Made by a program: the position numbers and the translations under genes. The notes below the pieces were generated by a model. It saw only the letters and a list, made by a program, of their open reading frames with translations, was not told the DNA's origin and did not search any database. From Sphingomonas lacunae (GTDB lineage: Bacteria; Pseudomonadota; Alphaproteobacteria; Sphingomonadales; Sphingomonadaceae), in contig NZ_CP053015.1 of assembly GCF_012979535.1 (NCBI RefSeq), positions 558,001-622,000 of the forward strand: a stretch of DNA of 64,000 nucleotides. Direction: 5' to 3'. Below, piece by piece: positions 1 to 8,583 of this stretch (position 1 is its first letter; every line of letters starts with the position of its first letter).

Positions 1-935
1 CCGAGGCGATCAATCTGGTCGCCAACACATGGGGACAGGCAAACATCGGCGCGGGCGACCGCATCCTGCTCTCCCGCCTTGAGCATCACAGCAATATCGT
101 GCCCTGGCAGTTGCTGGCAGAGCGGGTCGGCGCGCACATCGACGTCTGTCCGCTGACCAATGATGGCCGCATCGACTTGGATGCCGCCGCCGCGATCCTG
201 ACCCCGGCGCACAAGCTGGTGGCACTGGCCCATGTGTCGAACGTGCTCGGAAGCGTGCTGGATGTGCCGCGTGCCACCGCATTGGCGCATGGGGTCGGGG
301 CGAAGTTGCTGATCGACGGTTGTCAGGCGGTGCCGCGCCAGCCGGTCGATGTGCAGGCGCTGGGTTGCGACTTTTACGTCTTTTCGAGCCACAAGCTTTA
401 TGGCCCGACCGGCATTGGCGTGTTGTGGGGCAAGGGCGAGCTGCTCGCCGCCATGCCGCCCTGGCAGGGTGGTGGGGCGATGATCGACCGGGTGACGTTC
501 GAACGAACGACCTATGCCCCCGCGCCGCAGCGGTTCGAGGCGGGGACGCCAGCGATCATCGAGGCGATCGGGCTCGCCGCCGCGATTGATTTTGTTGAAG
601 GGATCGGCATCGACGCCATCGCCGCGCATGAGGGCGGGCTGGTCCGCGCCTGCCGCGATGCCCTGTCGGGCATCAACAGCGTTCGGTTGCTGGGACCGGA
701 AGACAGTGCGGGCATCGTCAGTTTTGTCGTCGAGGGGGTGCATCCGCACGACGTCGGCACCATATTGGACGAAAGCGGCGTGGCAGTGCGCGCTGGGCAC
801 CATTGTGCCCAGCCGCTGATGGACCATCTGGGCGTTCCCGCGACGGTGCGGGCGAGTTTCGGTCTGTACAACGACATGAGTGATGTGGACGCGCTGGTGA
901 AGGGGATCCAGCGGGTGAGGAGCATATTCGGATGA
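1..935 (+). CDS. sufS: Cysteine desulfurase SufS (5' end cut off by window edge)
   Basis: PLP enzyme that takes sulfur from cysteine for SUF iron-sulfur cluster assembly in the cytoplasm. The reading frame is open from base 3, so the N-terminus lies outside the window; 310 residues are visible. The PLP lysine sits in SSHKLYGPTG (codon 393-395) and the persulfide cysteine in RAGHHCAQP (codon 804-806), the short class-II (SufS) version of the loop. The next gene starts inside the stop codon region (ATGA overlap) and a SufA-type carrier follows, which fits the end of a suf operon. An ATG at 99 is internal and is not the true start. Confidence 0.95.
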   Translation, partial: EAINLVANTWGQANIGAGDRILLSRLEHHSNIVPWQLLAERVGAHIDVCPLTNDGRIDLDAAAAILTPAHKLVALAHVSNVLGSVLDVPRATALAHGVGAKLLIDGCQAVPRQPVDVQALGCDFYVFSSHKLYGPTGIGVLWGKGELLAAMPPWQGGGAMIDRVTFERTTYAPAPQRFEAGTPAIIEAIGLAAAIDFVEGIGIDAIAAHEGGLVRACRDALSGINSVRLLGPEDSAGIVSFVVEGVHPHDVGTILDESGVAVRAGHHCAQPLMDHLGVPATVRASFGLYNDMSDVDALVKGIQRVRSIFG

Positions 936-1435
936 ACGAGGAGCGCAGGATCGTGGCCGAGGAAGTGGAGTCAGTTGCCCCGCCGCCGCGCGCCCGGGTC
1001 GATATGGCGGCGCTGGACAGCGGCAAGGATGCCGCCGTTGAAACGGCGGGTGAGAAGCTGGAGCGCAAGCGTGACTATCTTGCCGGTTTCCTCGCCGAAA
1101 AGCCGGCCGAGGTGCCTGCCCATGCACCGGGCGGTGATTTGCAGGCGGCGGTGATTGACGCGCTGAAGGAAATTTACGACCCGGAAATTCCGGTCAATAT
1201 CTATGATCTGGGCCTGATTTATGGTGTCGAGGTGGGCGAGGACGCCCATGTCTCTGTCACCATGACGCTGACCACACCGCATTGTCCGGTGGCGGAATCG
1301 ATGCCGGGCGAGGTGGAATTGCGCGTAGGATCGGTTCCCGGTGTCGGGCTGGTCGACGTCAATCTTGTATGGGATCCGCCGTGGAGTCCGGCCAACATGA
1401 CCGACGAGGCCCGGCTGGAACTGGGGATGCTGTGA
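932..1435 (+). CDS. sufT: SUF system assembly factor SufT (DUF59/MIP18 family)
   Basis: Iron-sulfur cluster maturation factor, 167 residues, overlapping sufS by four bases. The DUF59 core starts around residue 70 and shows DPEIPVNIYDLGLIY followed by TTPHCPVAESMP, which holds the conserved cysteine of the family. The first 65 or so residues are a charged extension with no motif I recognise. Position between sufS and a SufA-type carrier supports the SufT name over an unrelated DUF59 protein such as PaaD. The exact role of SufT (cluster transfer or assembly helper) is inferred from the family. Confidence 0.9.
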   Translation: MNEERRIVAEEVESVAPPPRARVDMAALDSGKDAAVETAGEKLERKRDYLAGFLAEKPAEVPAHAPGGDLQAAVIDALKEIYDPEIPVNIYDLGLIYGVEVGEDAHVSVTMTLTTPHCPVAESMPGEVELRVGSVPGVGLVDVNLVWDPPWSPANMTDEARLELGML

Positions 1436-1436
1436 C

Positions 1437-1796
1437 ATGACCACCGAAACCAAGACCCGCGCGCGACCCGCCGCGATCATCCTGACGCCGAGCGCGGAGG
1501 CGCGCATTGCGCATCTGATGGCATCGGCGCCCGAAGGGACGATTGGCGTCAAGCTCTCCACCCCACGCCGTGGCTGTTCGGGCCTTGCCTATTCGGTCGA
1601 TTATGTCAGCGAAGCCAACAGTTTTGACGAGCGGATCGAGACGCCCGGCGGCACCTTTTTCGTTGATGGCGCGTCGGTGCTCTACCTGATCGGCAGCACC
1701 ATGGACTGGGTCGAGGATGATTTCACCGCCGGGTTCGTTTTCAACAACCCCAATGCCAAGGGGTCATGCGGCTGCGGCGAGAGTTTTACCGTCTGA
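1437..1796 (+). CDS. sufA: A-type iron-sulfur carrier SufA/HesB family
   Basis: Small 119-residue scaffold or carrier that passes Fe-S clusters to apoproteins. The three conserved cysteines of A-type carriers are present: one in RRGCSGLAY (about residue 42) and the C-terminal pair in GSCGCGESF. The start is one base after the sufT stop, so the two are surely co-transcribed. It could equally be called ErpA/IscA-like on sequence alone; the suf context favours SufA. The stop at 1796 ends the plus-strand suf operon, and the next gene converges on it. Confidence 0.9.
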   Translation: MTTETKTRARPAAIILTPSAEARIAHLMASAPEGTIGVKLSTPRRGCSGLAYSVDYVSEANSFDERIETPGGTFFVDGASVLYLIGSTMDWVEDDFTAGFVFNNPNAKGSCGCGESFTV

Positions 1797-1816
1797 GCGA
1801 CTTCCTGCGGACAGGA

Positions 1817-2761
1817 TCAGCCGGTAACCGGTTGCCCGGTTTCCTCAACGATGAAGGCAATCAGTGCCTTTTCATAGTCATCGGCATCGGGTGACCTCAT
1901 GAGCTTGTCGAGCAGCCAGTCGCTCTCGGCCTCATCGAGCCGGGCGGCATCAGCCATCTCACCAAAATGATCGGGACTACCCATCTTGCCCTGCCGGACA
2001 GCGCTGAGGCTTTCCCCGATGTTGCCTTGCGCCATTTTGCCGAAAATGCCCAACACCCCGGCACCCTTGGCGTTCATGAAGGCTTCGAGTTCGGCGGCGC
2101 GGTCTGCCGACAGTGGATCATGCGCGCTGGCAAGGAGGAAGTTGGCGACCCCCTGAACGAACAGGGTCTTCCATTCGGGGGCATTGGCACGGTTCAGCAT
2201 GGCATCTTTCAGGCGGAACAGCATCGCTGCTTCGGCCTCGCTCACCGCAGCCGGACGGTCGCCCCCGGCGGCAAAGATCATGCGGCGAAGCAGTCCGGCC
2301 TCGACCGCGTTGATACCGTCCTCGCTCAATGCACCGCGACGGGTCGGCCCGCTGCCGGTGAGGACGGTGGATTCGATTTGGCGCAGGGCGAAATCCTTGA
2401 GGCTGGTCGGCACATCGACCGCCTTTTCGAGCAGGCGGACAAGAAGTTCGAGTTCGGCCATGCTGTCAACCTGTCCGTCACGGCTGATCCGGGCGACCAG
2501 CGTGTCGGCCATTGCCTGGCTGATGTATCCACGCGGGCTGCCGCTGCACAGGGCATATTCCGTCAGCGCCTCGACGAAGAAGTCTGTCCATTCAGGCGAG
2601 GGCTCGCGGATCGCGTCATTGGCGAGAAACAGGGCTTCGGCCTCATCGGGCTCAATCGTCCCGTTTGACCAGCCTTCGCGGCGCAAGGCGAGTATTTCCT
2701 CGGCGGCAATCGCCCCGTCCGCTGTCACGCGGGCTGCCAATGCGTCGAAATGCATGCTCAT
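1817..2761 (-). CDS. TerB-like acidic helical protein with internal duplication
   Basis: Unrecognised cytoplasmic protein of 314 residues, acidic and predicted all-helical, most like tellurite-resistance TerB-type domains. Two internal copies are visible: the first around residues 20-105 (EAEALFLAND, PEWTDFFVEAL) and the second around 155-245 (SEAEAAMLFRLKDA, PEWKTLFVQGV), with the same order of motifs. The ATG at 2761 is chosen over an upstream TTG at 2782; an AGGGA lies about 10 bases upstream. It converges on the suf operon. No tellurite genes are nearby, so a resistance role should not be assumed. Confidence 0.7.
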   Translation of the reverse strand: MSMHFDALAARVTADGAIAAEEILALRREGWSNGTIEPDEAEALFLANDAIREPSPEWTDFFVEALTEYALCSGSPRGYISQAMADTLVARISRDGQVDSMAELELLVRLLEKAVDVPTSLKDFALRQIESTVLTGSGPTRRGALSEDGINAVEAGLLRRMIFAAGGDRPAAVSEAEAAMLFRLKDAMLNRANAPEWKTLFVQGVANFLLASAHDPLSADRAAELEAFMNAKGAGVLGIFGKMAQGNIGESLSAVRQGKMGSPDHFGEMADAARLDEAESDWLLDKLMRSPDADDYEKALIAFIVEETGQPVTG

Positions 2762-2834
2762 GTCGGCAATATCCCTGACCAATCTGGGCAGAGGTATCGC
2801 ACCATTTGCTTAAATCGGCGTTACGATGACAGAC

Positions 2835-4202
2835 TTAGAGCCGCTCGAACCGGACGTTGAGACCATCCTTAGGCTGCGGGATCGGCCACATCTGCCATGC
2901 GGGCTCATAGCCGGGCGCGATGGTGACGCGGTTGGTGGTCAGCACATGGTGAAGGAACAGCTTGGCCTGCATATAGGCAAAGTGCAGGCCAAGGCACATG
3001 TGCGCGCCGCCGCCGAAGGGGACCCAGGCATATTTGTGCCGGTCGCGCACCGCCTCTGGCGTGAAGCGCATCGGGTCGAACTTTTCCGGCTCGGGCCAAT
3101 ATTCGGGCATGAAATGGGTGTAGGCGGGGTTGATGCCGACGCCGGTGCCGGCGGGAATGCGATACCCCTTGAACTCGAAATCCCTGAGCGCGCGACGCGG
3201 CAGGGCGGGGACCGGCGGGATCATCCGCAAGCTTTCCTTGAACGCCATTTCGGTGAGCGGCAGGTCACCCAGCCGATCATAGGTGAGGCCCTGTCCGGCC
3301 GGAGAGACAGCGATCATCTCCTCGCGCAGCCGGTCCTGCCATTCGGGGTTCTTCGCCAGCAGCCAGATCATCGAGGTGACCGACGAGGTGATGGTGTCAT
3401 GCGCCGCCATCATCAGGAAATTCATGTGATCAACGATGGCGTCGACCGGCATATAGTCGCCATTCTCGTCCTTGGCCTGACAGAATTGGGTGAAGACATC
3501 CTGCCCGTCACTCTCCCGCCGGACGGGCACCATCGGCGTGAAATAGTCGACGAGGAATTTGCGGCCCGCCACGCCGCGCCCCATGGCCGTGAAGGGGAGC
3601 GGGCGGCGGACGACGCCGACGCTCGCCTGCACCATGTCGACGAACGCCTTGTTGATGCGGTCCGCATCCGGGCCCCAGGGGATGCCGAGAAAGCTGGTCG
3701 CCGCGAGGTCGAGCGTCAGCTTCTTTATCGCAGGATAAAAGGCGAAGTCGCGGCCAGACCATTCGGGAATGCGGCTGGCGATACCTTCGTTGAGGGCGAC
3801 GGCATAATGTTTCATCGGCTCGGGCTTGAACGCCACCGACAGGGTGCGGCGGTCGGCGCGATGCTTTTCAAAATCCATCAGCATCAGGCCGCGCGGGAAG
3901 AGGAGATTGAGGACCGGGCCCCAGCCCTGTTCGGACGAGAAAATCTTGTCGCGATCGAACAGCACCAGCTCGTTCGCTTCCGGCCCGACCATGATGACGC
4001 CGCGCCCGCCAAAGCTCTTGTTGCGGAAGACAGGGCCATAGGTTTCGACCATGCGGTTGGTGAAAGCGATGGGATCCGCCAGCTGTTTCAGCGTGTTGCC
4101 GACCAATGGCCAACCATCCTCACCAGGAACATGATCGAGCAGTTCGGGCGGATTGCGCGGCAACCAGTGGGGGTTGCCGGCGTGGGTGGCGGCGGAAGCC
4201 AT
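2835..4202 (-). CDS. Cytochrome P450
   Basis: Soluble bacterial P450 monooxygenase, 455 residues. The heme loop reads PFGGGAHMCLG with the ligand cysteine encoded at 2994-2996; the ExxR motif is KESLRM, and the I-helix oxygen-activating motif is AAHDT. There is no membrane anchor. The ATG at 4202 is preferred because GAGGAG lies at 4209-4214, six bases upstream; ATGs at 4208 and 4241 are in frame but badly placed. No ferredoxin or reductase gene is adjacent, so redox partners must be elsewhere. Substrate is unknown; a fatty acid or terpenoid is only a guess. Two palindromes sit upstream. Confidence 0.93.
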   Translation of the reverse strand: MASAATHAGNPHWLPRNPPELLDHVPGEDGWPLVGNTLKQLADPIAFTNRMVETYGPVFRNKSFGGRGVIMVGPEANELVLFDRDKIFSSEQGWGPVLNLLFPRGLMLMDFEKHRADRRTLSVAFKPEPMKHYAVALNEGIASRIPEWSGRDFAFYPAIKKLTLDLAATSFLGIPWGPDADRINKAFVDMVQASVGVVRRPLPFTAMGRGVAGRKFLVDYFTPMVPVRRESDGQDVFTQFCQAKDENGDYMPVDAIVDHMNFLMMAAHDTITSSVTSMIWLLAKNPEWQDRLREEMIAVSPAGQGLTYDRLGDLPLTEMAFKESLRMIPPVPALPRRALRDFEFKGYRIPAGTGVGINPAYTHFMPEYWPEPEKFDPMRFTPEAVRDRHKYAWVPFGGGAHMCLGLHFAYMQAKLFLHHVLTTNRVTIAPGYEPAWQMWPIPQPKDGLNVRFERL

Positions 4203-4240
4203 GCGCATCTCCTCTGGTCGTGGTCGTCTTTGTGCGGCCA

Positions 4241-4286
4241 CTCATTGACATGAGAGTTAGTTACGCACGCGATGGTTGCAACCATC
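4241..4286. promoter_or_regulatory. Two palindromes upstream of the P450 gene
   Basis: CTCATTGACATGAG at 4241-4254 has 5-bp arms around a 4-base spacer, and GATGGTTGCAACCATC at 4271-4286 is a perfect 16-bp palindrome. Both lie 39 to 84 bases upstream of the P450 start and could be regulator binding sites. No regulator gene is adjacent. Confidence 0.45.
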
Positions 4287-4386
4287 TGGCCAGCGGCCGC
4301 GAAAATTCTTTGCTGCCGGGGGTTGCTTTGGAAAGGGCGATGATTCACCTTTACCCCTGTGCCGCGACGCAACAAGGAGTGCGCAC

Positions 4387-4479
4387 ATGTCAGTCTTTCA
4401 ACTAGCGAAAGGAGGTGATCCGATGTCTCATGGTTCAGCAGCGAGGTCGGTCAGGTTCCTACGGAGCGTGCGCGTCTAA
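4387..4479 (+). CDS. Micro-ORF (30 aa) containing a 15-base match to the anti-Shine-Dalgarno tail
   Basis: Putative 30-residue basic peptide beginning MSVFQLAKGGDP and ending SVRFLRSVRV. AAGGAG at 4373-4378 stands 8 bases before the ATG at 4387. Inside the frame, bases 4407-4421 (GAAAGGAGGTGATCC) are the exact complement of the 3' end of alphaproteobacterial 16S rRNA, followed one base later by an in-frame ATG at 4423. Translation could therefore start at 4387 or 4423 (18 residues). A structured stretch and a strong terminator follow, so this may be a leader peptide, a small regulatory RNA with a peptide, or a ribosome-holding element. No homologue is recognised. Confidence 0.5.
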   Translation: MSVFQLAKGGDPMSHGSAARSVRFLRSVRV

Positions 4480-4570
4480 CCCCGCGCCAGAGCGTTCCGG
4501 CGGGGAAACCCTCCGATCGCTGACCATGCGGAAGGGTCGTCGGGATTGCCCCGGCGGCCCTTCTTCTTTG
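4480..4570 (+). terminator. Stem-loop plus intrinsic terminator behind the micro-ORF
   Basis: A first hairpin pairs CCCCGC (4480-4485) with GCGGGG (4500-4505), starting one base after the micro-ORF stop. A second hairpin at 4532-4562 has a 13-bp stem (two G-U pairs) and a 5-base loop, followed by TTCTTCTTT. This makes a discrete short plus-strand transcript of perhaps 200 bases. It could also serve in part as a bidirectional terminator for the minus-strand symporter gene's surroundings. Confidence 0.7.
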
Positions 4571-4600
4571 CCTGAGTGACGGGCGGGAGCGCAAAGGAGC

Positions 4601-5932
4601 CTACCCCTTGCGCGCATCCTCCACCATGTCCTCTGCGAGGTCTAGTCCCGCCTTGCCGCCTGCGACAGTATGTGCGGGGGCCCGCGGATGGTCGCCGCTG
4701 TCAGGCTCCTCAACCTCGAGCATGCCTTCCCATTTGGTGATGACGCTGGTGGCGACCGAATTGCCCACGACGTTGGTCGCGGTGCGGCCCATGTCGAGGA
4801 ACTGGTCGATGCCGAGGATCAGCGCGACGCCCTCCACCGGCAGGCCGAACATGGCGAGCGTGCCGGTGATGACGACGAGGCTGGCGCGCGGCACGGCAGC
4901 CACCCCCTTGGAACTGATCATCAGGGTGAGCAGGATGGCGATCTGCTGCCAGATGTCGAGCTCGATACCATAGGCCTGGGCGATGAAGATGGTCGCGAAG
5001 CTCATGTACATCATCGAGCCGTCGAGGTTGAAGCTGTACCCCAGCGGCAACATGAAGCCCGAGATGCGGCGGGGAACGCCGAAACGGTCAAGCTGTTCGA
5101 ACAGCTTGGGCAACGCCGCCTCGCTGCTGGCGGTGGAAAAGGCGATCATCAGCGGTTCGCGGATGTAGCGGATCAGCGTGAAGATGCGCCCCTGCAGGAA
5201 GAGCGCGCCGACGCCGAGCAGGATGATCCACAGGATCAGCAGCGAGAGATAGAATTCGGTAAGCAGCTCAACATAAGTGCCGAGGATGCCGAGGCCATTT
5301 TTTGCCACCACACCGGCCAGCGCGCCGAACACCGCAAAGGGAGCGAAGCGCATCACATAGGCGGTGATTTGCAACATCATTTCCGCGAGCGCATCGGCAC
5401 CGCGGACCAGCACCGCACCCTTCTCCCCGATGGCCGACAGGGCAACCCCGGCGAACAGCGAGAAGACAAGGATCTGGAGGATATTGTTGGTCGCCAGCGC
5501 CTCAAAAGCGTTTTTCGGGAAGATGTGCAGCAGGAAATCGAAGACGTTGAGCTTGGCGACCTCCCCGACCGAAGCGCTCGAGGCGGCGGCGAGATCCACG
5601 CCAACACCAGGTTCAAAAACGTTAACCATGACAAGGCCGAGACCGATCGAGATCAGGCTGGCGATAATGAACCATGTGATGGCGCGAAAACCGATGCGGC
5701 CCAACGCCGCGCTGTCGCCCATATGGGCAATGCCGGCGACGATGGTCGAGAGGATGAGAGGCGCGACAAGCATCTTGATCAGGCTGAGGAAAATGCCGGA
5801 CAGGAGGCCAAAGGTGCCGAGCCAATTTTCCATCGCGGTACTGCCCGCGGGCACCAACACATTAACGGCATAGCCCGCCACGACGCCGAGCAGCATCCCG
5901 GCGAGAATGTACCAAGTGAGTTTCCTGTCCAT
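4601..5932 (-). CDS. Dicarboxylate/amino acid:cation symporter (DAACS family)
   Basis: Inner-membrane secondary transporter of 443 residues, the usual length for GltP/DctA proteins. Family landmarks are SSEAALPKL, the GYSFNLDGS stretch before TM7, the re-entrant loop SSKGVAAVPRAS, and DQFLDMGRTATNVVGNS, which carries the substrate- and cation-binding residues. Several hydrophobic spans begin at residue 7. Substrate could be C4-dicarboxylates or glutamate/aspartate; the sequence does not decide. It stands alone: an intergenic gap separates it from aroC upstream and the micro-ORF unit downstream. Confidence 0.92.
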   Translation of the reverse strand: MDRKLTWYILAGMLLGVVAGYAVNVLVPAGSTAMENWLGTFGLLSGIFLSLIKMLVAPLILSTIVAGIAHMGDSAALGRIGFRAITWFIIASLISIGLGLVMVNVFEPGVGVDLAAASSASVGEVAKLNVFDFLLHIFPKNAFEALATNNILQILVFSLFAGVALSAIGEKGAVLVRGADALAEMMLQITAYVMRFAPFAVFGALAGVVAKNGLGILGTYVELLTEFYLSLLILWIILLGVGALFLQGRIFTLIRYIREPLMIAFSTASSEAALPKLFEQLDRFGVPRRISGFMLPLGYSFNLDGSMMYMSFATIFIAQAYGIELDIWQQIAILLTLMISSKGVAAVPRASLVVITGTLAMFGLPVEGVALILGIDQFLDMGRTATNVVGNSVATSVITKWEGMLEVEEPDSGDHPRAPAHTVAGGKAGLDLAEDMVEDARKG

Positions 5933-6200
5933 GCCGTGCGTTTCCCCGGAAATTTATCTGTTTCGCGCCTGCCCGACGCAATCCCTTGCAAGATTGTGAC
6001 GACTTAGCCGCAGAATGGCAATGCCGCGCGCTGGAGGTACGGCATAACCCAGCGTGATGGTCTGTAACGCCCCATCGTCAACCACAACGGCATAGATTGA
6101 CGGATGCTGTCGCAGGGCCGAAACTGGTCGGAATTGTTCGAACAGGTAGGCAGAGGCCGCAATCAACCGGGCATGACAGGCGTCTATGGTCATGCGAGGA

Positions 6201-7274
6201 TCAGCCGCATTGCCCCCGGTGCAGCAGTTTCTGGTCGGCCAGCACCAGCGCCATCATCGCCTCCACCACCGGGACGCCGCGGATACCGACGCACGGGTCG
6301 TGCCGGCCCTTGGTCCGCAATTCGGTCGCCTCGCCTTCGCGGGTCACGGTGGGCATGGGCGTCAATATGCTGCTGGTCGGTTTGAAGGCGACGCGCACGA
6401 CCACCGGTTGGCCGGTCGAGATGCCGCCGGCAATGCCACCGGCGTGATTGGCGAGAAATTCAGGCCCCTCCCCCTCGCCACCGGGGCGCATCGGGTCGGC
6501 ATTGCCTTCGCCCGTCAGCGAGGCAGCGGCAAAGCCATCACCGATTTCGACACCCTTGACCGCGTTGATCCCCATCATCGCATGGGCAAGTTCGGCATCA
6601 AGCTTTGCATAGAGCGGCGCGCCCCAGCCAGCGGGCACGCCGGTCGCGACACATTCCACCACCGCGCCCAAGGAGGACCCGGCGAGGCGCGCTTCATCGA
6701 CCAGCTTTTCCCAGCGCGCCGCAGCGGCGGCATCAGGGCAAAAGAAAGGGTTTCTGCCAATTTCCGCAGCGTCGAAATGGGCCATGTCGATGGCATCGCC
6801 GCCAATGGCGCTGACCCATGCGAGGATGGTGACTTCAGGGATGACCAACCGCGCTACCGCGCCCGCTGCCACCCGGCTAGCGGTTTCGCGGGCGCTTGAG
6901 CGGCCACCGCCGCGATAATCGCGAAAGCCATATTTGGCGTCATAGGCATAGTCGGCATGGCCGGGCCGATAGGCCTGGGCGACCTCCGAATAATCTTTTG
7001 ACCGTTGATCGACATTGTCGATCATCAGGCTGATCGGTGTGCCGGTGGTCTTACCCTCGAACACGCCCGAGAGGATGCGAACCTGATCGGGCTCCTGCCG
7101 CTGGGTGGTGAATTTGCTCTGTCCCGGACGGCGGGCGTCAAGGAAGGGCTGAATATCCGCCTCGTTCAGCGCCAGCCCCGGGGGGCAGCCGTCAACCACC
7201 GCGCCAATCGCGGGTCCGTGGCTTTCCCCCCAAGTGGTGAAGCGGAAGAGGTGACCGAAACTATTGTAGCTCAT
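6201..7274 (-). CDS. aroC: Chorismate synthase
   Basis: Last enzyme of the shikimate pathway, converting EPSP to chorismate with reduced FMN; 357 residues. The N-terminus [20 protein letters not shown] is the classical signature with the catalytic histidine, and [19 protein letters not shown] is the second signature. The start at 7274 is chosen because family members begin here; an in-frame start at 7295 would add seven unusual residues. It is the last gene of a probable minus-strand operon behind fabI and a lipoprotein gene. Confidence 0.97.
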   Translation of the reverse strand: MSYNSFGHLFRFTTWGESHGPAIGAVVDGCPPGLALNEADIQPFLDARRPGQSKFTTQRQEPDQVRILSGVFEGKTTGTPISLMIDNVDQRSKDYSEVAQAYRPGHADYAYDAKYGFRDYRGGGRSSARETASRVAAGAVARLVIPEVTILAWVSAIGGDAIDMAHFDAAEIGRNPFFCPDAAAAARWEKLVDEARLAGSSLGAVVECVATGVPAGWGAPLYAKLDAELAHAMMGINAVKGVEIGDGFAAASLTGEGNADPMRPGGEGEGPEFLANHAGGIAGGISTGQPVVVRVAFKPTSSILTPMPTVTREGEATELRTKGRHDPCVGIRGVPVVEAMMALVLADQKLLHRGQCG

Positions 7275-7327
7275 GACCGGAAGCGATGGCGGCAAAGCGC
7301 CATCGATGCAAGTCCGGCCTGTCCGGG

Positions 7328-7726
7328 TCAGCCCGCAGGCCGCATTTCGACGATTGCCGGGAAGCCGGCGTCCTGCACGATGCCGGCATTGTCCACCTGT
7401 TCGGCGGTGCCAAGCCGCACCTCATAGGTCTTGCCCACAATATCGGCAGGCAGGGCCTGTTCTTCAAACCATGGATTACAGGCCTGCGCAGTGCACATCA
7501 CTTCCTGAGCGGCTCCGCCGGCGGCGGGCTCAATCTGTACATAGCAATTGTCGCCACAGGTCAGACCCGTGAGCTTTACCGCGCTCCAGCTGTCGCCGGC
7601 TGGCTGGAGTTTTTCGTTACCGGCCTGCGACAGGTCGGGGCCACTGGCCTCTTCGCTCGATCCGGCATCACAGCCTGCGAGCATCATGGCGCCCGCGAGT
7701 ACCGGCATGATCATCAATCCACGCAT
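7328..7726 (-). CDS. Small predicted lipoprotein
   Basis: Protein of 132 residues with a lipoprotein signal peptide: hydrophobic start [19 protein letters not shown] with lipobox LAGC and +2 Asp, which in many Gram-negatives favours inner-membrane retention. Four further cysteines ([14 protein letters not shown]) could form two disulfides in the periplasm. I do not recognise the family. It lies 29 bases after fabI and 53 bases before aroC on the same strand, so it is probably co-transcribed with them, but nothing links it to either pathway. Confidence 0.8.
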   Translation of the reverse strand: MRGLMIMPVLAGAMMLAGCDAGSSEEASGPDLSQAGNEKLQPAGDSWSAVKLTGLTCGDNCYVQIEPAAGGAAQEVMCTAQACNPWFEEQALPADIVGKTYEVRLGTAEQVDNAGIVQDAGFPAIVEMRPAG

Positions 7727-7755
7727 AATCGCCCCTTTTCCTGTTTGCCCTCCAC

Positions 7756-8583
7756 TCAGACGAGTGAGATGTCCGGTGCATCTTCCTGCTTCATGCCAAC
7801 CGTATGGTAACCGGCATCGACATGGTGCGTTTCACCCGTGACACCAGCGGACAGATCAGACAGCAGATACAGAGCCGATCCGCCGACATCATCGATGGTG
7901 ACATTGCGCCGCAGCGGCGAATTGAGTTCATTCCATTTCAGGATGATGCGGAAATCGCCAATGCCCGATGCCGCCAATGTCTTGATCGGCCCGGCAGATA
8001 TGGCGTTGACGCGGATACCGGCGGGGCCAAAGTCATTAGCCAGATATTTGACGCTGGTTTCCAGCGCCGACTTGGCGACACCCATGACATTATAATGCGG
8101 CACAACCTTTTCGGCCCCATAATAGGACAGGGTGAGCATGGCACCGCCTCCCTTGCCGGTTTCCGGGTCAAAGGGCGTCATCATCGCGGCAGCTCGCTTG
8201 GCAACAGCGGTGAAGCTGAACACGGAAATGTTCATCGTCATCAGGAAATCATCGAGCGCGACGTCGCTGTACTTGCCGCGCAGCGCCTCCTTGTTGGTGT
8301 AGCCGATGGCATGGACAATGAAATCGATCGTCGGCCAGCGCCCGGCGAGCCGGGCAAATGCATCATCCAGCGCGGTTTCGGTGGACACATCACAATCGAT
8401 CAGGAAATCGCAACCCAGTTGATCGGCCAGCGGTTTAACCCGCTTTTCCATCACCTCTCCCTGATAGCTGATCGCCAGCTCGGCGCCCTGTGCATGAAGG
8501 GCCTTGGCGATGCCCCAAGCCAGCGACTTGTCGTTGGCGAGGCCCATGATGAGGCCACGCTTGCCTGCCATCAATCCGCTCAT
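7756..8583 (-). CDS. fabI: Enoyl-ACP reductase (NADH)
   Basis: SDR-fold enoyl-acyl carrier protein reductase that finishes each cycle of type II fatty acid synthesis; 275 residues. The FabI-type nucleotide loop reads GLANDKSLAWGIA and the catalytic residues are the Tyr-x6-Lys pair in YNVMGVAK, preceded by LSYYGAEKVVPHY. The start overlaps the stop of the upstream yihY-like gene by four bases (ATGA), pointing to translational coupling. Apparent sensitivity or resistance to inhibitors cannot be judged here. Confidence 0.97.
   Translation of the reverse strand: MSGLMAGKRGLIMGLANDKSLAWGIAKALHAQGAELAISYQGEVMEKRVKPLADQLGCDFLIDCDVSTETALDDAFARLAGRWPTIDFIVHAIGYTNKEALRGKYSDVALDDFLMTMNISVFSFTAVAKRAAAMMTPFDPETGKGGGAMLTLSYYGAEKVVPHYNVMGVAKSALETSVKYLANDFGPAGIRVNAISAGPIKTLAASGIGDFRIILKWNELNSPLRRNVTIDDVGGSALYLLSDLSAGVTGETHHVDAGYHTVGMKQEDAPDISLV

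Noticed and set aside
2826..4253. Long plus-strand frame opposite the P450 gene
   Set aside because: Antisense shadow of a clear P450 with heme motif; its residue content (His, Arg, Asp-rich) is that of a reverse-complement reading.
4670..6007. 445-codon plus-strand frame opposite the symporter
   Set aside because: Antisense of a DAACS transporter; very rich in His, Glu and Asp as expected from reversed hydrophobic codons.
5954..6193. 79-codon minus-strand frame between aroC and the symporter
   Set aside because: No ribosome site, no recognised domain and unusual composition; kept out as a gene, although a read-through product after aroC cannot be excluded. The 268-base gap otherwise shows nothing clear.
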